A stretch of DNA of 34,072 nucleotides, from assembly GCA_001598975.1 (NCBI GenBank), contig BBXU01001263.1, positions 1-34,072 on the forward strand, written 5' to 3'. The notes under the pieces were generated by a model, which did no database searches, was not told the DNA's origin, and worked only from the letters and a program-made list of their open reading frames with translations. Each line of letters starts with the position of its first letter. Positions within the stretch are counted from its first letter, which is position 1. A program made the translations under genes and the position numbers. The stretch comes from Parachlorella kessleri (lineage: Eukaryota; Chlorophyta; Trebouxiophyceae; Chlorellales; Chlorellaceae). This document shows, in pieces, positions 20,904 to 32,382 of this stretch.

Positions 20904-21670
20904 CGCGTCGTCCTCCGTGGACTCCGCAAGCAGCTGCCAAGCTAGGCCACTTCTATAAGACAAGATGAAGGGGCCTGCCCGCCAACCCGTGACGCACTGC
21001 CGTAAACAAGCAATTCTTGCGGTCTACAGGAACTATGCACCTCTCCGAGTCCGCCGCACAGGATGGCAACTTCGATTTTCAAATCAGCGTACAACAAGGC
21101 AGTTCATGACAGGCCCGACGCGCTGCGTTCGCCATGCAGGGCTGCTAACGCTTTCCATCACTGGTCCGCAACAGCTGTAGTGTTTGTTTGACGACCCGAC
21201 AGGACGACCCTCGAACCCGCCATCGTACCACGACACAAGCAAGTCTAGACCTTGATCCAGCACAGAAGTCATACAGTCTTCAAATCACCGAGTTCCCGTT
21301 CATAGCAAATCCGAAGCAACAACCAGCCAGCCAGCCAGCCAGCTAGCTATAGCACTCCTCAAGGCTGATCAGATTACAACGCCTTTCCCTCTGAGCAGGC
21401 CTCCTACGTCTGTAACCTGTTCACGTGAGCAGCTGGCAAGAAACTTTGAGCGCCGATGGCACAGTGCTCGTCAAGCTCGCAAGCCCAAGGGCAGTTGCTG
21501 GCTACGGTTTGCGAGTGGGCGTGCTTCTACAACTTGGTACCAGACAGCCCCGGTGCCAGCACTCCTAATGTGCCAACACAGCCCGTACTGCTCTGTACAG
21601 TCCTGCTCCATGCAAGAAATCCCTGCAGCGGCAAGCAGCAGGCGTCCATGCGGCTTGCCAAGCCACAGGC
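20904..21670. promoter_or_regulatory. Divergent secreted-protein / SCAMP promoter interval
   Basis: These 767 bp separate the two start codons. There is a short (CCAG)5 run at 21323-21342 and no obvious TATA box. An additional 5' exon of SCAMP cannot be excluded. Confidence 0.45.
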
Positions 21671-24380
21671 ATGAAATACTTGAGAAACAGCAAGGAACGG
21701 GGCTCTGCTGCAGAGCTCCGGCATCACCCCGAAGGCCCAGAGGAGAGCTTGCCTTCAGACAACCCCTCATACAGCTATAACCCATTTGCAGATACTGACC
21801 CCTTCAGCCCAACTGCCCAGCCTTTCGCCAGCAGCAGCAGGGAGCATGGGGAGAAGACTGTCGTGAGGGAGCACGCGGTTGGTCCCCCCAGCTTTAGTCA
21901 ACGACAGGGGGCCAGCCCAGGGGAGCTTGAGAGGCAGTCACCAGGGCTGCACGAGGTCTCGTTGCATGACTGGACTCCAGCAGCAGTGACGGGTGGTGCA
22001 GCAGGCAGCCACCTTGGAGGTGGAGGCTTTGACAACGGGTTGCACAGCACACTGTCTTCTGCTGACCACATCGCTCCAGCGGCAGGGGCAACAACTGCAG
22101 GCCAGCCCCACCCAGAAACTCCAACCAGCAGCTGGGCTAAGCATGGGAGGCGTGGTGCTGCCGAGGCCTATACCTTGGCCACCCCAAGCCCTCGCCCACC
22201 AGCAGCAAGGCACAGCGTTGGCTCACAGGGGCCAGCCACCGCATGGGTTGGTGAGAAGGGTGTAAGGTGTTGCTGCACCGGCAGCGCACGTGCGTCTCTC
22301 TGAACGCCAATCATGGCTGCTACTGGCATACCAGGCAGAGGAGATGGAGCCCAGCTCATGCAGGAATACATTGCTCAGGGGGGTTCCAAAGTTTTGCTGA
22401 TTTTGCCTTGAGCATTCACACATCTCAGTGCAGTATCTCATCACGCCCTGCCTGTTCTGCCGGTGCAGAGCCGGTGCCACCGCCCGCCAAGAAGGGCTTG
22501 CGCTTGTGGGGCCGGAAGGAGCCTAGCCCACCCTCCCCATCCCTACCTTTGTCCCACCCGCCGTCCTTCGGTGCCATGCTGCCGCCACCTGGCGACAGCG
22601 TGGGTGTAAGAAACGATGGGGGCCGGAGAGGCAGCCGTAGTGCGCCTGTAATGGCACAAAGAACGGTCCCAGTGCAGGCAGCTGCCTTGGAGCGGAGAGA
22701 GAGGGAGCTGGTGAGGCGTGAAGCCGACATTGCTCGAAGGGAGGCAGCACTGACCGTGGCGGGAGGCACTAAGGTGACGGGGGAGGAGTGAGGGTGTAAG
22801 CAGGTACCTCTTGTCTTGCCTATCGGGTTAATTTTTCAGCTTCGTAGCAGAGCTCGGACCACAGCCATTTGTGACCTCTGAAGCAGGACTGGAGAGCCAG
22901 GAGCTGCTTAGTGCTGATCATCAACCTTGGATAGCAGTGGCACAGCATGGTCATGTGGCAAAACCCTCTCAGGCTTCATTCTACCAGCAGTGGCCGGCAC
23001 AGTTGGGCCAGTGCCCGCCTTTGGCAGCAGCTGCTCTTGTTGCATTTTGCTTGAAGACCCTCAACAGCCCACTTGCAGGCTAAGAACTGGCCACGCTGCT
23101 ACCCCATCCTGCATCATGACATAATTGCCGAGGTACCAGCGGGGCGCCAGCGCCTTGTGGGAATCGGATACCTCACCTGGATCCTTGTCTGTACCGCCTA
23201 CCTCTACAACTGGCTGCTGATCACCATCATGTGAGAAAGGCTGAGCTGTATGTTTCCTTAGCAGCCCTGCTGGGGGTGTGCTATTTTCTGAAGGGGATGT
23301 TACAGAACATCGGCACCCAGGGGAGCTGTACCGCCCAGGCTGCCCTCAACAGCTGGGCTCAGGCTTGTGGCAAGAAACTGCCAGTCAGGCAACATGGCAC
23401 CACAGCTGCCTTTTTTGCGTCTGCAAACAGCTAGGGTCAGTCCCTCTAGCCATTAGCAGTGGTGGGTTGAACTGGCCGCTGCCCTGCAGGTTTGGCTGCG
23501 GAGACAAGAGCGTGTCCATCTGGCTGTTTGCAAGCCTCGTAGCCATGGCCGGTGTGCCGCTGTCATTCCTCTGCTGGTACCGGTGAGGGATTGGCAGGCT
23601 GGCTGCCTTGCTCCGGCCTGCACCCTGTGCAACAAGCGGTGCTTTCCACGCTGTGTCATAGACAGTGCAGCATGTCTTTAAAGACTTCCACCATGCCGAC
23701 GGCCTGCAAAGTAGCTTTGAAGATACAGAGAGACCTCACACAAGCTCCAGCCCCGAGAAAATACAGGCTATCTGCAAGCGAGCCCCGACTGCCTCTGCAG
23801 GATGTTGTACTTTGCTGCCATTACTGACGGTGCTGCGCGATGGACATGGTTCTTCATAAATATGGCGGTCAACATCTTCTGGAACTGGTAAGCCACTCTG
23901 CCCTGTTGACCTCCGCTGGTACCTGCATAGAACTCCTCTGTACACTTCGGTTGCAGCTCGACTTGGAACAGCAGCAAGCCAAGCTACCTGCCACGTGCCA
24001 GGCCTTCAGCGGTGCGTGCAGGTGGATGTTTGTTGGTGTGGAGCCAAAGCTAGGCGGCTACTCGGCAGGCGTTTTCACCGTGATAGAGCAATTTACCCAT
24101 GGGGAAGGTGAGGTTGGAATCTATCGCATGGCAAAGCTGTTTCAACTGCTGAGCTGATATAACCTTTGCACCTCTTATGTACATGATAGGCTGACTAGGT
24201 GTTGTGGCATACAGGCGAGCCCCCGAGCTTAAGGTATCGCCCTCCACTGCAGGGAGAGGCACAGCCTTTGGGGTGCTCAGCATCATCAACATGCTTCTCT
24301 GGGGCTTGGGCGGGCTGCTAAGCATCTGTGTGCTGGGATGGGGCATGAGAGTGTTCCGTGGACGGGACCAGGCAGGCTAG
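21671..24380 (+). CDS. SCAMP: Secretory carrier-associated membrane protein
   Basis: Four-pass membrane protein of post-Golgi and endosomal carriers. Exons: 21671-22250, 22469-22773, 23079-23230, 23490-23582, 23801-23887, 24022-24107, 24253-24380; phases agree throughout, giving 476 residues. The N-terminal cytosolic part has an NPF motif at residues 37-39 (YNPFADTDPF), the usual EH-domain ligand. A Ser/Gly/Pro-rich stretch of over 200 residues follows, longer than in plant or animal SCAMPs. An amphipathic coil (LERRERELVRREADIARREAAL, about 267-288) then precedes KNWPRCYPILHHDI, the family signature. Membrane spans lie at about 322-345, 353-375, 389-410 and 437-465. The loop CWYRMLYFAAITD is in the place of the E peptide. 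The start at 21671 is the best ATG but an upstream exon is possible. Exon 3 could also start at 23085. Confidence 0.95.
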
Positions 24381-24466
24381 CCAGCCGGTGGTGCCGCTAC
24401 GATGTCGAGCTGATGACCTGTGGGGCCATGGCTGTGGCAGTGAGACGGCACTACCCATCTGTGAGG

Positions 24467-24471
24467 TGTAA
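24467..24471 (+). terminator. Putative TGTAA polyadenylation signal, SCAMP
   Basis: TGTAA lies about 87 nt after the SCAMP stop and only 43 nt before the next start codon, consistent with a compact tandem arrangement. Confidence 0.5.
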
Positions 24472-24514
24472 CTAGTACTATCCCTGCCAATGATGCTGCA
24501 ATTTTGGCTGGGAA

Positions 24515-26344
24515 ATGGAGTCGCTCGTCGATGCGGTTGATGAAATGAGCAAAGACAAGGGGTCCACAGATTATGGGCGCAGTGGCTTCATGGCAGCCCT
24601 TCCCTTACAGGGCGGCGCCGGTGTGGGGTAGGTGCTCCAGCTTATTCTATGCGCCTGAAAGTACGTTACATGTGCCCGGAATCCCACTATCAGCGAGTTG
24701 GCACCTGGAGGGTTTTAGGCGCTAGGACCTTGGCGCTTCCCGCGGAGCGCGCAGACGTAAAAGGCCTCTCTGTGCCGACAGGCTCATACCTTTCTTATTA
24801 CAGAAACTTCTCGCGTGCCCTGCTTGTAATTCGCAGACTTTGACGAGGCTATCATCACTACAGCAGCACCAAACCATCACCCATAGATGGCTTCCGCGAG
24901 ATGCGAGAGCTTGGGCGTGAGGCTAGTCGCCTTCGCAGGTATTCGCAGCAGCCCCTGTATCTTTAACACAAATTTGTTGCTCGCTTTTCAGCAAGCCTGT
25001 GCAGCAGTGAGCATGTTGAAGGACGCTGCTACATGATGTGTGATGGTCAGGATCTAAGCAACACCACTTCTCTGCTCTGCTGCAGGCCTTGTACTGGGGG
25101 TGATGCACCTTCGACTCGCCTTGCCGGTCGTCATCATCGTGGCCTTCTACCACGGCTTCAAGGTAAGGGCCGCGGCCCCATTACCGTCAAAGCGTTGCTT
25201 GACAAGCTTAGTCTATACCAGCGCAAGTAAAGTTTCTCGTAAGGGCACAACATCCAGGTGCCTTGATTGCAGTGACCTAGCTTCGACTGCCCTTATGCAG
25301 GCATGCACCCTGCCCCAGGCTGCCCAGCCCAAGCATTGGCCCCCCAAGCCCGACCGCGCCGCCCTGCTGCGCCGCCTCTCCAGTGACAAGCTACTGGCAG
25401 CCTGTGGCAGCACCACAACGGTGACCCAGACAAGGCCGTGCTCCAGCGCCCCGCTCTCCTCCTCCGAATCCCCCAAGCCTGAGACGGCAGCGCCTGCTGC
25501 CAGTGAGGGCCACTCCCCCACTAGCAGCCCGCTGTGCCCGCCCCTCCACCCCACTTCTCACCAGCCAGCGGCGCACAGCGGGCTGGCTACTCTGGGCTCC
25601 GCTGGTCCCACAGCCAGGCAGCTGCTGCGCATGCCCAGCAGAATCCCCAGCCCGCCCAGCACACCCATCCGCCTTGCTGGCCCTACCCGCATCCCCCGCC
25701 CGCCCACCCCTGCCTCCACCGCCGCCAGCCTCCAATCCACCACAGCTTCAGGTGTGAGTGAGCTGTCAGCGAGTGCGGCTGCTCCCTCTCCCTCCCCTTC
25801 TTGCCGCCTCTCCTGCCAGCCTTCCCGCACGCCAGCCTCAGCGGGCATGGCAGCGCCAGCAGCGCGAGTGCAGCGGGCCAAGCACCCCGTTGATGCTTGC
25901 GCATCCCAGCGGCCAGCGGCCCCCAAAGCAGCCTGGTCGTCGGCAAGGCCTCACACTCAAAGAAGGACCACCACCCTTGCCCAGGCCTGCATAGCCCCTA
26001 TCAAGACCACAGTTGTGCGCCCAACCGCAGCTTCCAGTCACGCTCCTGAGGCTTGCCTTGGCGCCTGTGCCCCTGCCCCCGCCACTCTTACCGCCAGGGG
26101 CTATGCCAGGTCCCAGACGCTGCCAGCTGGCAGGTCTGGTCCCTCCCCGATCCTGAGAAGGACAGCTAGCGCAGCCTGCAAGCCCTGGGGAGCCTCACAG
26201 GCAAGCAGCAGGCTCCTGGTCAGGCATCGGCAGCAGCAGCAGCAGAGCAAGTGCTGCGCTGGCAAGCTGGATTTGTCCACCGTGATGTGGACCAACCCCT
26301 TGCACTGCGCTGAGAGCGCAGCGCCTTGCAACTACGAAGACTAG
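24515..26344 (+). CDS. Unrecognised single-pass membrane protein, Ser/Pro-rich tail
   Basis: No family recognised. The proposed exons are 24515-24627, 24864-24938, 25005-25045, 25086-25162 and 25301-26344. They have good GT/AG sites and agree in phase at all four junctions, giving 449 residues. The N terminus MESLVDAVDEMSKDKGSTDY is acidic, then comes a charged helix GFREMRELGREASRLR. A hydrophobic span (LALPVVIIVAFYHGF) lies at about residues 79-98. The rest, about 350 residues, is basic and rich in Ser, Pro, Ala and Thr. It has SRIP at 215-218 and TRIP at 231-234 in a Pro/Ser/Arg context, which fits the [ST]xIP rule for EB1-type microtubule plus-end binding. The last exon is well supported by its long open frame; the small ones are inferred. 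Confidence 0.5.
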
Positions 26345-27051
26345 GTGTGCACCGGACTGCTACAACGGCGAGAGGGTGTGGGACCAGCACAGCACAGCTT
26401 TTTGGACTGTGACTTGTGATAGGAGAGTTGTTGTGTATGACCTACATGTGGTATCATTGATGACTCGGGAATATGTCCTTGGCAGCTATCAACATAGCCA
26501 ACAGAACCTTGCCTGCCTGGACTTTGGTGGTACACTAGGACTCGGGTGCTGAGATACCCAGCCTCGTGATATCCCTTTTGTTAATTTGACAATGGGCTTC
26601 TTCTAGTGCAGAAGGGCACATTGTTTAACTGCGTTTGTGACTGACTCGTCGTTACCTTGGGAATGTTCAGCTTTGTAAGGTATGGCATGGGCATGGCACA
26701 CCAGCACAGGTCAGCAGCCCAGGCTCCAGAAGTGTTGCTGAGCAGGCTGCCTTATGTCAACCAAGGCAAGGAACAAAGCCCGCCACAGCCCCTCGACACT
26801 TCAACCACCAACCTAGGCCCCACGATAACTAGCTATTGTCAGATCATAGCTGCCTAACATTTAAGGCTATAGGCCCCTGGCGACAAACACGGGCCCCACG
26901 CAACATCAGCAATACACGGACCACACTCAACACCAGCATATACGGACATCAGTTAACACCAGCGTTTTATAGAACCCCCTGTCTCCACAGCTGCTCCCTC
27001 TCCTCCCAAACCACTATGCTCCTCCCCAACCACCCTGCTCCTCCCCAACCA
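26345..27051. other. Convergent intergenic region
   Basis: This interval lies between the stop of the plus-strand membrane-protein gene and the stop of the minus-strand coiled-coil gene. The first part is AT-richer 3' UTR-like sequence with TGTAA at 26674-26678. I see no coding frame of interest. Confidence 0.5.
26674..26678 (+). terminator. Possible TGTAA polyadenylation signal
   Basis: First clear TGTAA after the stop at 26344, about 330 nt downstream, which would imply a fairly long 3' UTR for the membrane-protein gene. Confidence 0.35.
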
Positions 27052-28430
27052 CTATGCCTCCCCACCACCGCCAGGTCTCCAGCCGTCATCCCTGCCTTGG
27101 CATGGCGCTGCCGCCAGGTCGTCCAGCATACCCAGCTCCCGCTCAAATTGCTCCTCGTCTGCTTCTGCCTCCTGCTCCCGCTGCATCCTCCGCTGCTCCA
27201 GGCTGAGCTGATGCGCCGCAAGGCGCTGCCTAAGTTGCCGCTGGCTCTCTAGGGCCCCCTCCACTTCCTGGCTCACGTCTGTCCCAGCCAGGGCCCCCAG
27301 GATCTTGACCATGACCCCCTGCAGCTCCTGCCCCTGCAGTGCTGCTTGCAGCCCCAGGTTGAGCAGCACCTGCCGCTGCGCTGCAGGTGGGTACGCATGG
27401 CATAGGCCGTCAGTTGAGGGTTGGCGTTGTCATAGCCAAGCAAGCTCACACAGGGTGGAGCACGCTGAGGGTAGGTGTGCTCCATAACAAGCTACTCTGG
27501 TGGTGGGCTCAAAGCAGGTGGCAGCCATGGGAAGCCCATGCGGGTCACATGTGAGCCGAGGTGGCATGTCCCAGCCAGCATTGAGGGAGGAAGCTGCACC
27601 GAGAGGAGCGGCACCGAGGGGAAGCGACGCACCTGCGTCCACGGCTGCCTGGCTCATCTTGCGAGAGAAGTGCACTGCTGAGCGAGCTGCAACCGCCTGC
27701 AAGCTCAGTAGTGCACCATCGAGCTGCCCAGCAAAAGTGGAGGAGCCAGGCCCCATGCTTGCAGCTGCATCTTGCTGCGCCTTGTGCTGATGCTGGGTAG
27801 CTCCCATGCCTGCGCTGGCTGCCTCGCCAGCACTGGAGGCGGTTGTGGCGCCCCCTTCGAGATGCCTCAAGTCATCATATGGCTGGTTGTGGCGGCCACA
27901 CAGAGCCAGCTTCCCCACCTCCACAGCTGAAGGCAGGCAGCAAGCACAACAAAGTAGTGTTTCGTCGATGGTCGTGCTAGGCCAGGGAGGTGGGTCTGAT
28001 AGTGTAAATTTTGGCGCTGTACATATCGTCTGTGAATTCGGCGCTGTGACTGTCGTCTGCACTCAGTAGTGTGCAGCAGCATAACAGTACAACTCAGAAC
28101 GCGTCCCGTAATAAAGTCCTTTCCAGGGCCCAGTTGGTTGGCTACTAAATGCACTGATGACTGCTCAAACCAGCAGGCGTCAGTCCCAGGGCCGACGCGG
28201 CACGAGGTGAACAGAGGGCACAAGGCAAAAATGGGCCCAGACCCGCCAAGTCCTTGCAAGTACCGAGCACCGCCTCTTGGCATACTCCTCCCTCTCTTGC
28301 TGCTGCCAGCCCTCCAGCGCAGGCTTCCTCACGAACAAGCAGGAATGTCTTTTTGTAACGATATAGTCATACCTTGGTACATGACACTCTGGCCGGTGTC
28401 CTCTGGGGCGTCACCTGGGGGCCCAGCCAT
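27052..28430 (-). CDS. Unrecognised protein with C-terminal coiled coil
   Basis: No family recognised. Exons (minus): 28430-28373 (likely), 27926-27450, 27380-27052; phases agree, giving about 287 residues. Exon 1 reads MAGPPGDAPEDTGQSVMYQ and ends in a strong CAAG/GTATGA donor, but another 5' exon could be used instead or in addition. Exon 2 begins VEVGKLALCGRHNQPYDDLR and continues Ala/Ser-rich, with LLSLQAVAARSAVHFSRKM. Exon 3 gives a long helix with heptad-like spacing (VLLNLGLQAALQGQELQGV, then RQLRQRLAAHQLSLEQRRMQ and an acidic stretch). The 69-nt intron 27449-27381 has CTGAC near its 3' end, a plausible branch point. A competing frame over this intron (NANPQLTAYAMRTHLQ) cannot be spliced into the coil frame. 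Confidence 0.5.
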
Positions 28431-28997
28431 GACCACAGTCAACCGTGCCGCGATCAGTTGACACTCTCTATCAAACACACTACAAACTCAAACGGAGCAG
28501 GGATTGTAGACGTCTAGGGATGTTTTGTGGACATGCCCGGCAAGTTGTACTTAAATCATAAGGCACGACGGCTGAAGTGGGTGGGGGAAGGCTTGCCAGC
28601 AGAAACCGGCTATTGCAAGGCATGGGCAGGGGCAGGGCCAGTCCCGGACAGGGGCCTGGGAGCAAACGCCTATTGAATCTTTTAATAGGCATTTACTTCA
28701 CTTTGAACGGCCACTATTTAAAAACCTCCAGCTTCCCTCCTGCGCGCTGGTGGTCTTCATGCCACGTCAGACTCTCGGCTGCCGCTTAAGACTGGCAAGC
28801 GCGCTTGCCAGTCTTCACCGAGCACCCTATAACGTGCGTGAATTCAACGGTAGAAGCACACGCACGAATTGGTGTGCATGCTGCGGGGGTCTAGACCTCC
28901 ACCACTGATCGCAGCACTTTTCTGCGCTTCAAGCCTTCAAGTCGGCCCACCCAACCATAGCCCAGGTCACTGGCAACTTCCAAGGCCGAAAAGGACG
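28431..28997. promoter_or_regulatory. Divergent coiled-coil gene / CapA promoter interval
   Basis: This interval holds the 5' regions of both genes. It is AT-richer around 28670-28730 (TTTTAATAGGCATTTAC, CTATTTAAAAACC) and has a perfect 28-bp palindrome at 28788-28815. An in-frame upstream ATG for CapA is at 28878. Confidence 0.5.
28788..28815. repeat. Perfect 28-bp palindrome
   Basis: AAGACTGGCAAGCG followed at once by its exact reverse complement, with no spacer. It is 62 bp upstream of the first CapA ATG and 182 bp upstream of the preferred one. It could be a binding site for a dimeric factor or form a hairpin in the transcript leader. Confidence 0.9.
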
Positions 28998-31900
28998 ATG
29001 GCTACTGTTGCTGCGCGTGACGCCTGTGGCCGGTTGCCTGGCAGGTCGCCTGGAACAGCCAGGATTCTGATGACAGGCGACGTTATGCTGGGTGAGTATC
29101 CCAGCTCTCATAGCCAGGTTGTGTACAGTAGTACCATCCAGGAAGGCACACACTAGCTGGTGTAGGCCAGCGCAGCTCTTCTGGTTGCCGCCCTGACCAG
29201 CCAGATCAACAACTGCCGAGCTCAGCACCATAACATGATCCACCTACACGCAGGGCGAGGCATCGACCAGGTCCTTCCCTTCCACAGCCACCCACGCATC
29301 TATGAGTCGTGCGTGCAAGATGCCCGCGGCTATGTCAAGCTGGCTGCCACCGCCAACGGGCCGCTGCCAGAACCCCGTGGCTTTGATTACCCCTGGGGTA
29401 TAGCAGTCCAGGATATGGAGCAGCACCAGCCAAATGTGAAGCTGATCAACTTGGAGACAGCTGTCACGACATATGACAGGCCCTGGCCCCACAAGCCCAT
29501 CAACTACAGGATGCATCCAGGTGGGGTTTTGTGAGGTTAATTTAATAGATACGCCCAGGCCTCAAGGGCTACTAGAGGTTTCTCTAGCAGGGCGTGTAGT
29601 CATGCCAGGGTCTTGGGCTGCAAAGGTATATTCTGGCCCTGAGATTGCATAAATGGAGGTAAATGCGTGGTCTGCTAGTAACACCAACTCCTTCTTTGTT
29701 TCCTACGATGAAACTGCTGAGACTGCTACTTGGTCCATCCGCAGTGTCACACAGCATCAATACTAGCACGCTTGCAGGGAATGTGGAGACCCTGAGGTCT
29801 GCGGGTATCCAGGTGTGCTCCCTGGCCAACAACCACGTGCTGGACTGGTGCGAGCCTGGCCTGCTGGAAACTCTCGATGCCTTGGAGCAGGCAGGTAAGT
29901 ATGAGAGCTGCCGCTCGGCTAATAGGCCCTAGCCCCTGGCCCCTTGCCGAGGGCGGCCCACCTGATGTAGATGAATTGTGTCACCCTGGCGGTGACCATA
30001 CAAGGCACCGAGGAGCGGGTGGCGACGGCTGGTGCAGGTGTAGGGGTGTGCGGAAGCTCAGGGGTCATACTGGCCTGCTGGGCACCCTACCCCAGGCCGG
30101 GTAGCACTGCCAGGCTAGGGTTGGGTAAGCTGCACTGACACGTGGCCGTTGGCATGGTACCAATTAGGTGTCTGCCAGCTAGGCTTGCTGGAATGGCTGC
30201 ATCTAATATGATGCCACAGCATTGTTGCACACAGAGCGGAGGTCACCACGAGGTCGAGACCTCCTGGCAGAGTATGACACCACATGTTTTCAACATGTCC
30301 CCAATGTTTGGGGATACCCCCGCAGGCGTGCAGTATGCAGGTGCTGGCCGTAATGCAGAGCAGGCGCAGCGGCCTGCCATTGTCCATCTGCCAGCTGTCA
30401 TGGCGCCCACAGCAGCAGGAGCGCCCACAGCAGCATCGGCAGCAGCAAGCCAGGAGGCAGGGACCCCAGGGCCTGACTTCACAGTGAGTGGTGCTGCAGC
30501 TGCTGGGCAGAACCAGCTCCATCACCGCATGGATGCTGGCAGTCCCGAGTTGGGAGGGGCAGGTGGTTCAATGAGTTCCGCCTGGAGCGGCAGCCCCTCA
30601 CCAAAGGGCCGCGCCGGTGAAAGGCAGGGTGGCGAGGACAGCCCCGTTCCCACGGGTGGCGACCATGAAGGAGGGTTGGGCGGCAGGGTTCTGATCTGGG
30701 CGGTGGGCCACGCGTCTAGTGGCGTACCTGATGAGTGGGCTGCAACAGCAGGCCGGCCAGGCGTCTTTGTTACGGATCTTTCAGAGAGAGATGTGAAGCA
30801 CTTGGGGGAGCTGGTGCGGGCGGAGAAGCGGCTGGGCCAAGACGTGGCGGTTGTGTCTGTGCATTGGGGCAGCAACTGGGGGTACGATGTGCCCAAGGAG
30901 CAGCAGCACTTTGCCCGGGCGCTCATCAACACAGGTGGGCAGAAGAGATGGCCATGTGTCGTCGTGAGTTGTCATGCATGTCTGTCACCTGGGGCAAGAC
31001 GACACTGTTGTGGGGCTACCTAGTCCTCTCTAGAAGTGGGAAGCATATTACTTCATGTGGGGGACACACACAGAGACGCAATTGCTGCTGCTCCGAGCCT
31101 GTGCCTTTGCAGGCAGCCAGACAGGTAGCATGCCAAGCACAAGCAAATTGGTCCCCTGTGGTGTGTGCTAGCTCATAGTGTTAAGGGAGGGTCCTCTGCA
31201 CTCCTGGGGACAGTCGTGCGCTGACTCACCTAAACCAACCTGGCTTACCTAATCCCCACCCTGGCGTTCCTTTTTGCAGCTGGAGTCGATGTGGTGCATG
31301 GTCACTCGTCCCATCACGCCAAAGGTTTTGAAATCTACCACGGCAAGCTGATCATGTACGGAGCTGGTGACCTCATTTCTGACTACGAGGGCATCACGGT
31401 GAGTCTCCACATCCTCCCCATGGTGGGCCATTTGTTGTGAGCTGCGTGTTGTCAGGCGGTTGAAGACCGTGTACCAAAACCGTAGGCAGTCCCCTGCTGG
31501 CAGCATCTAGTAATACCAAGGCCTTCCAAATGCTTGGGGGGGTGCCTTGCAGCTGCATTTATAGACCTGCCCAAGCTCAATAAGATCTGTCGGGTCTCCG
31601 CCTCGCTAACCAGAAACCTGATGTGCTGGATGTATCGAGATGCTGCTTGTGCGTGGGGCTTCCAACCCTGCCTTGCAACCCTGCAGAATACCGCTGTGGA
31701 GGTGTGCTACCCTCCTGAGTGGTACAGAGATGATGTGGGGGTGTTGTGGTACGCTGACGTCAGCATGCGAGACGGCACGCTGAGCCAGCTCACTATGACA
31801 CCAACCCGCCTCAGGTGCGTGCTTACTTTAAGGGCAGCGCATCAGCCATTGCGATGTCTCTGGTGTGGGTGGCATCGCCAAAGGCTTGCTGAGCTAGGCT

Positions 31901-32382
31901 TGCCTTGCTGCTGCTGGCCTGGAGGTGTGGTGGCCCCCGCCTGCTCTGGGCTGGACACAGAACACCTTGCAAAGCTGTTTGTGTGTAGCTGCTGAGCAGT
32001 GAAGCACCATCGTGCCACACTGGATACGTGCATCCGATGGGAAGGGATGATGCGGGGCTTGGGCGCAAATCTCTGCCCGGCGGGGCGGCACTTGAGGGCT
32101 GCTCTTAGTGGTTGTGGCAGGTAGTGCGGACAGGGAGTTGGAGATAATCTGGACTGACAGGGCTGGATGCAGAATGTGCCTGAGTTCTGAGAGCAGCTCT
32201 GGTTGGCTGCCTACAGGCACATGCGCCTGGAGCAGCCGGAGCCTCAAGATCTTCAGTACATCTACAAGACGCTGGACAGGGAGTCCCGCAAGCTGGGCGG
32301 AGAGGGGGTGGAGTTTACGGCCTCAGGCGCCTCCCTGGTTGCGGTGATGCCAGAGGAGGGTGGCAGCAGCAGGGAGGCGTAG
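28998..32382 (+). CDS. CapA / PGA_cap family metallophosphatase-fold protein
   Basis: Member of the bacterial CapA family (calcineurin-like metallophosphatase fold), named for poly-gamma-glutamate capsule synthesis; the substrate here is unknown. Exons: 28998-29091, 29254-29520, 29778-29894, 30326-30934, 31280-31398, 31687-31814, 32217-32382; all phases agree, 499 residues. Conserved blocks in order: GDVMLGRG (27-34), NLET (97-100), LANNHVLDW (136-144), YAGAGRN (163-169), GRPGVFVTDLS, SVHWGSNWGY (about 337-346), VVHGHSSHH (367-375), YGAGDLISDYEG, YRDDVGVL. The Asp, Asn and His of these blocks are the expected metal ligands. An Ala/Gly/Ser/Pro-rich insertion of about 94 residues (185-278) separates two core strands. 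The start at 28998 has A at -3 and G at +4; an in-frame ATG at 28878 would add 40 residues with a hydrophobic stretch. Seven introns show that the gene is nuclear and not bacterial contamination. Confidence 0.93.
29533..29572 (+). repeat. AT-rich / CGCCCAGG dispersed element, copy 2
   Basis: In CapA intron 2, soon after the exon 2 donor, TTAATTTAATAGATACGCCCAGG continues CCTCAAGGGCT. About 30 bp later is GGGCGTGTA, nearly the complement of TACGCCC, so the element may have inverted ends. Confidence 0.45.

Noticed and set aside
23671..23718. Possible extra SCAMP exon MSLKTSTMPTACK after CWYR
   Set aside because: An acceptor exists in the right phase, but direct splicing to 23801 gives CWYRMLYFAAITD, which fits the family loop.
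25033..25230. Continuous plus frame ending LLDKLSLYQRK as a small gene
   Set aside because: It reads through the good donor at 25163. The alternative frame encodes a clean membrane span that splices in phase to the long last exon.
27273..27485. Frame NANPQLTAYAMRTHLQ as part of the coiled-coil protein
   Set aside because: Joining it to the coil frame would need a 14-nt intron. The 69-nt GTGAGC...CAG intron spanning it is phase-correct.
30115..30525. Minus-strand open frames opposite CapA exon 4
   Set aside because: They are Cys/Arg-rich shadows of the Ala/Gly-rich insertion, with no supporting splice sites or similarity.
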